Source: Nautilus pompilius
Lineage: Eukaryota; Mollusca; Cephalopoda; Nautilida; Nautilidae
NCBI GenBank assembly: GCA_018389105.1
Contig: JACATO010001731.1
Span: 19,696 to 83,695, forward strand
DNA length: 64,000 nucleotides
Direction of reading: 5' to 3'
The notes under the pieces were generated by a model. The model ran no database searches, was not told the DNA's origin, and saw only the letters and a program-made list of their open reading frames with translations. A program made the translations under genes and the position numbers. This document shows positions 59,022 to 64,000 of the stretch, piece after piece (the first letter of the stretch is position 1; each line of letters starts with the position of its first letter).

Positions 59022-62000
59022 TCAGCCTATGGATGAGTACAGCGCTCTATCACTGATGCTGGATTTCATGACTGCGTATTTCTGCTGTAACCACGTGGTT
59101 ACATATTTTTGAAACAGTCTTTTAGTTGAAGTGAGTTGACCCGCTCTCTAAGCCTTCCGGCTACTCCAAGCAATCTTTGAGCCGTGAATACCAGAAAGTT
59201 AGAAAGGCAGTCCTTTTTAGTCCTTGAAGAAAAGCCAAAGATGCGCCAGAACAAATTAAGTTTGTCCTGGGGACTTTTAATTTTAAAGACCAAATCTCGG
59301 ACTAGGCACCCATTTCTATATTCAGCGGACATGCGAATATACAATGTAGAACCGTTTCGTCCTGCTCTTACAGTGTAGGCATTTTGGAGATTTATTATTT
59401 TCCATTTATGCTTGTTCTTCCTTGTGGGGAGAACTCTTCTTAGTATCTTCCAGTGGATATCAGCGGTGTACCCATCCGTGAGATGGTTGATGGAAGATTT
59501 CCATATAGTATCCCACGGAAGTACAGACGTGGTCAGCGTGCTTCTCCACTTCTCCCTATAGTCAGGTTCCGTTATTGGTCGTGACGCGAGGAAGAAGTAG
59601 ATGTCTCGCTGGGATGTTTTCTCTAGGTCGTGTTGTTGCGTTCCTAAGCTTATTATGTTGTCTGGGTGTATGTCTATATTGGATTTTATCCAATTTGTTA
59701 GTGCTGTTACGTGGTAGTCTGTTAGTACATGTTTTTGAGCTCTGTATAGTTTTAGTTTATTAGTAAGTACATGCATACCACTAGGTGTGTTGAATGCCTT
59801 AGCTAATCTGTCTAAGAAGAGAGAGTGCCATCTTGGTTTTTCTTCTCTAGTCCTTATGATATTTATTATGTTAATTATCATTTGAGCACCTGTTTTGCTC
59901 TCTAAGTTTATTAGGTTTAATCCTCCTTTGTTTCGGGGAAGTCTTATTATTTGCCTATTTGCCAAGTGTTTGCGCCCTTGCCATATAAATCGATCAAATT
60001 CAGCATCTATGGCGGTGCGCGCCCACTTAGGCATCCCTATTATTTGGATTTATAAAATATTTTGGTGCAGCATAGGTATTAATTAATTCTGTCTTTGTAA
60101 AATAAGATAAATTAAGTGAAGACCATGCTGTTAATAAGCCTCTGATCTTACTATTGTTATATCCCAGTTGGGTTTATCCGTGTTAGTTTTGCAATTAGTA
60201 GGGAAATATATTCCAAGTAATTTTATTTTATCTTCAGCCCACGTGATTTTGTGCTTACTGGGAGGTTTTTTATTACCTCCCAACCATGCTGCAGTTGTCT
60301 TTCTGGTTGATTTTAGCCCCTGAGGCTTTTTCTACACCTCAAGGGATCTCAGTGCTTCATGCAGACTATCCTCATCCTCAAGGAGGAGTGTGGCATCATC
60401 TGCATACTGCTGAATCTTCACACCGCCTATCCCTCCAATATTACTATTGGAGCGGATAAGGGCAGCCATTGTTCAGCAGTTAAGACGTACAACATGGCGC
60501 TAAGTGGGCATCCTTGTCGGATCCTCTTGTGGGTCTAAAGGTTGCAGATGTGTGTCCATTTTGTTGTATCTGTGTGTATATGTCTGTATATATTAGTCTA
60601 AACAAATTTTATGAAATACTCCCCGAAACCGAGGGTTTTTAGTGTTTTTTATGAGAAAATCCCATTCTACTCTATCAAATGCTTTTTTCTGATCTAAGGC
60701 TAGCATTATCCCAAGGGATTTTCTGTGTCTAGCCTACTTGTTATTCTCTGAACAGTTGGAGGGTGTCTGTAATACTTCTCCCTCGCACTGAACAGGACTG
60801 ATCTGCACTTACTATTTTACTCATTACTTTGCTAGCCTGTTTGCTAATGCCTTAGTTATAATTTATAATCGCTATTGAGCAAACTCAGGGGTCTCCAGTT
60901 TTCCAGGTATGCCCCTTCACCTCCTTTCGGGAGTAATACAAGGGTGGCACTACGCTGGGATTCGGATAGTACCCCTTTATCATATGCTGCATTTGCGATG
61001 AATGTTAGGTCCTTAGCTAGGAGATATTCAAATCTCTTATAGAAATCCAGCGTAAGGCCATCATTCCCTGGGGTTTTGTCTTTATTTGAGGCCCTAATGG
61101 CCTGTTTTACTTCTTGTATGTTTAAAGGTCCCTCGCAGAGTTCGGCTTCTAGGGGGTCTAGTTTATTTTCTAGACACTCCAAGATTTCGTCCTGAGCAAG
61201 TGGACATGTGTCTTCGCTAGTGTATAATTCTTTGAAGAACCGAGACTCTTCCAGTAATATATCGTCTATATCTGTCAGTATCTGGCCTTCCTTATTTATT
61301 AGCTTGTTTATTGTTTTCCTATCCGCGTTTGTTTTTTCTAAGCCACAGAATGACCTTCTATTGCCTTCGCCATTCATGGCCGGTACTCTGGCCCTGATTC
61401 TGGCGCCTTCTGTTTTGTCTAATTGCAATCTATCTATTTTTGTTTGGATGGCTTTAATTTCCTTGCTTCTATCCTGTCCTAAGGCGGCCTGTTTTATTTC
61501 TAAGTTTAACTTCTGTTTCAACTTAGTTTCTACAAGCTGCCTATACGCGCTACGCGCTTTACTATATTTTATGCTAAAATTTCTTATTCTATTCTTTCCT
61601 AAATCCCACCAAACCAGGGGGTCCTCGTACTCGTCCTTCTTGGAGGACCAGTCCTCCCATAGCCGATGGATCCCTTCAACGTATTCTGACTCCGTCAGAA
61701 TAGCATTGTTCAGTTTCCAGCTGCCGAGGCCTCTGATATTCACCTGGACGAGAAAGCTGGCCTTTACCTGGCAGTGGTCGCTCCATGGAGCTGTCTGGCT
61801 GGTGTTTTGATACATAGATCCTATCTAATCTAGTCGCGACACTGTATTTAACGCTATAATGGGTGAAGCCTTTCACGTTGTCTAGGTGCTTGTATCTAAA
61901 CCCATCAATCAAACCAAACCGCGAGCACATCGCCTGTAGCTGGGCTTGGCCGACCAGATGTCTCCTCCTTTTAATGTCTGGTCCCTGCCTGTCTAGCTCG

Positions 62001-62476
62001 TGGGACTGGACGCAGTTAAAATCTCCTAGTATATAGATATCTTCGGCAGGGTAAGACCTGAGTTCCTGCTCTAAGATAGTATTGAAGTTCTGAAGGAAGG
62101 ATGCACGCTCTTTCGCTACGGTTGGAACGTACACCGATGCAATCATCACTTTTCTTTTATTTTTATCTGTGTATCCTGCTATTGCTACGCGACCTTCATT
62201 GTCGCTGAAGGTATGTTCTATTTTCATGTCTAGACTACGGTGGAAAAGGATGCAGGCGCCTTTCCTTCTACCTATAGGGTCTAAACTGGCGTGTATTGAA
62301 CCATGCCAGTTAGCGAAATATCTATCTAATTCTTTTTTATTTTGTAAATGTAGTTCTTGCATGCATGTTATTTGGTTAGGGTTAGAATGTTCTAGGTTAT
62401 CTAGAAAAACATTCCAGTTTTTATTAAATTTTATCCCTCTTAAATTCAGGGATAAGAAATTAAGGCGTCTCGACAT
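59022..62476 (-). pseudogene. LINE C ORF2: endonuclease and reverse transcriptase, frameshifted
   Basis: Starts MSRRLNFLSLNLRG at 62,476. The apurinic-type endonuclease has Gln40-Glu41, GDFN at residues 151-154, TRLDR at about 215-219 and, in a second frame, SDH near 61,780. The linker leads into RT with SNKDKTPGNDGL, WRPLSLLN, LDQKKAFDRVEW (about 60,700-60,660) and YADD at 60,408-60,397. The C-terminal part (60,034-59,099) has FIWQGRKHLAN, LPRNKGGLNL and DIHWKILRRVLP; a CxxC...H...C end is preserved only by changing frame. The product should nick target DNA and prime reverse transcription there. RT motif style points to the L1/Tx1 group. Frames change at about 61,700-61,800, repeatedly in 60,856-60,034, and near the C-terminus. 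Confidence 0.88.
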
Positions 62477-62556
62477 AATCGCTAGTCAATCTCGCGATCG
62501 TTTAGACGTTCCACAGTTAAACCCAAAGAATCCGTCCAAAGAGAAGCAACACCTAT

Positions 62557-63700
62557 TTAGGTGTGTACTTCCGTGGGTATATCCCCCTGGCTAGACTTAG
62601 CTGGAGAGGGAAGGGATTCTGGGTCACTTTGATCTTGAACAATCTTTGGCTTCCTTATGTTTGAGCCAGTTTCTGTCTGGGGTTTAGGTCCCAGTGTCCT
62701 GGCTTTCTTGACCTCCTTTCTTTTTGGAGGGGTGATAGGGGTTGAATCCCTGATCGTTCTCTTTGCGACACGTGGTCGCATAGTCTTTCTTATGGACAAG
62801 AGGATTAGATCGTCCTCGTTGTCCGATGGCATAGGTGTCGCTAAAGGAGGAGTTTCGTCTCCCTTTATCACCTCCTTAGTGTCGCTCAATGGCGATTTAT
62901 CTTTTCTTTTCTTTTGTTTTTTCCTATCGGGAGGGGGTTTTTCACCTACCTGTTGTTTGGTTGTTTCCTTCTCCTTTTTCTCCTAAGTTCCTCAAGTCCA
63001 GTGCACGTGTCCTTTGTGTGGCCCACCATCCTGCACGTTTGGCAGAATGGTGGTGGACTGGGCTGATCCTTATAAAATACTTGGAAGGTATACATAATGC
63101 CATCCACTTCTTCATGTATCCTTCTTGGGATCGGCTCCCTTAATATCATTTTTCCCGCTTCGCTTCGGCTGCCCGATAGGAATGGCAGCTGCGGGAGACA
63201 ATCATATTTAAATGGGACCAATATTTTCCCATATCTTTTCTAGGATCTTTTGGGGGCCCCCACACCCAGTTGTTGGGGGAAGACCCCTTATTTTAATCCA
63301 CGCTAGTGGATTAGCCCCTCTCATCACATGACTCACTCCTTTTATTTGAAGCTGCTTGGTGGATAGCAGCTCAGCATTCTCGGCGGTTGTACATACTATC
63401 TCAGTAGCTCCACCATAGCTACTGAGCACTGCCCTTACCTTGTCCTGTAGGCCAGCGTTAACTAACGCTTGGCCTACATCAGGAGTTTGCAATCTGTTCT
63501 GGGAGTGGATAAACAGAGAGCTCTTTTTTTTCAAATTTTAGGTTCGTAGGGTAGGCCGGCTCCAGGTCCAGCTCCCTCAAAAACTCGGAAAAGGTCGGTA
63601 TTCCGTCGCCCCCATCGGCCTTTTCCGCCATGCTGTTGCTCGTCGTTGCCAGGGCTTCAGCATATGGTATCGTGTTACTCGTTGATGGCTGGGGTTCCAT
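62557..63700 (-). pseudogene. LINE C ORF1 (zinc-knuckle RNA-binding protein), frameshifted
   Basis: About 380 codons in four overlapping frame segments (63,700-63,479; 63,534-63,208; 63,221-62,946; 62,889-62,557). The centre has one CCHC knuckle (C-x2-C-x4-H-x4-C, in FCQTCRMVGHTKDTC), followed by a basic patch. The last segment is Pro/Ser/Lys-rich with KR clusters. ORF1 proteins of this type bind LINE RNA. It ends 80 nt before ORF2. MEPQPSTSN at 63,700 is the likeliest start; an earlier Met at 63,751 is possible. Confidence 0.75.
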
Positions 63701-63760
63701 CACGTGCTCGTCACAGTCCACGCTCAATAAAGAAAGAATCAAAATAAACAAAAAGAAAAA

Positions 63761-64000
63761 GATAAGTTAGAAAAGTTTTTTAGAAGTAGAAGAGTTGGTT
63801 TATCTAAATAGAGGTGAAGCAGCTATGAAACAAAAAGTGTCGTTAGATAAAAGAGATCTAACCAGACTGGAGGGGGGGGGGGCTTATCTAAACAAGGCTG
63901 TAGAGTAGTGATTACAACTAGGCTATCTCCAAGAGTCGGGAAAACGTAAAAGACACTAACTGCTAAAACTTATAGTTATTTTCTAAATTTACAAAATAAA
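63761..64000. other. LINE C 5' leader or flank
   Basis: No coding sequence. Contains a G run at about 63,871-63,881. It may be 5' UTR of LINE C or target DNA; no second copy of the satellite is seen before the window ends. Confidence 0.4.

Larger units (their letters stand above)
57880..63760 (-). mobile_element. LINE C: nearly full-length L1/Tx1-type retrotransposon
   Basis: Minus-strand two-ORF LINE: ORF1 (63,700-62,557), ORF2 (62,476 to about 59,022), a 3' region of about 1.1 kb, then CACCACC, a C run and an A-rich tail (T-rich on the plus strand, 57,880-57,898). It is a diverged relative of LINEs A and B. Its 3' region lacks both the 77-bp repeat and the satellite. The 5' boundary is not resolved; leader may extend to or past the window end. 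Multiple frameshifts make it inactive as read. Confidence 0.88.

Noticed and set aside
61208..61810. 200-codon plus-strand frame
   Set aside because: Antisense shadow of the LINE C reverse transcriptase region.

Overview
This is AT-rich animal nuclear DNA. It shows intron-like noncoding spans, many di- and trinucleotide microsatellites, hAT-type DNA transposon relics, and non-LTR retrotransposons of the L1/Tx1 type. The receptor family and repeat style suggest a lophotrochozoan, probably a mollusc and possibly a cephalopod; that assignment is inference from protein style, not a database match.

Positions 1-44,930 are a tandem segmental array. Unit 1 is 1-16,118, unit 2 is 16,119-34,959 and unit 3 is 34,960 to about 44,930, where it is truncated. 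Each unit carries one rhodopsin-like GPCR coding exon on the + strand (4,094; 20,026; 38,861). Copies 1 and 2 are intact at 343 codons. Copy 3 has a one-base deletion in TM2. Each coding exon sits behind a strong 3' splice site that opens directly onto a conserved 13-codon upstream ORF. About 4.5 kb upstream of copies 2 and 3 lies a candidate promoter (CCAAT box, TATA box, short exon, CAG|GTAAC donor). A related module lies about 3 kb away in inverted orientation, so the two point away from each other. The receptors differ mainly on the extracellular face and are identical in long transmembrane and cytoplasmic stretches. Unit 2 is longer because a 3-kb decayed hAT element sits at 24,321-27,340; units 1 and 3 keep the empty site.

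From about 44,930 to 48,836 the array gives way to an older, diverged relic of the same unit, then microsatellites, a second hAT transposase fragment (47,617-47,871) and sequence I cannot assign.

Positions 48,837-64,000 are a nest of three related L1/Tx1-type LINEs. LINE A (minus strand) and LINE B (plus strand) form a large imperfect palindrome and share nonsense codons. Their 3' regions carry a 77-bp minisatellite (one period in A, ten in B) and then about 650 bp of a telomere-like G-rich satellite (TTAGGTTGGGG plus TG repeats). In A the satellite is followed by a poly(A) tract and the whole insertion is flanked by imperfect direct repeats of about 53 bp, so the satellite appears to be part of the retrotransposed unit. 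LINE C (minus strand) is nearly full length (ORF1 with a CCHC knuckle, ORF2 with endonuclease and reverse transcriptase) but frameshifted. Its poly(A) abuts the satellite of B, tail to tail. No bacterial, organellar or viral gene is evident.
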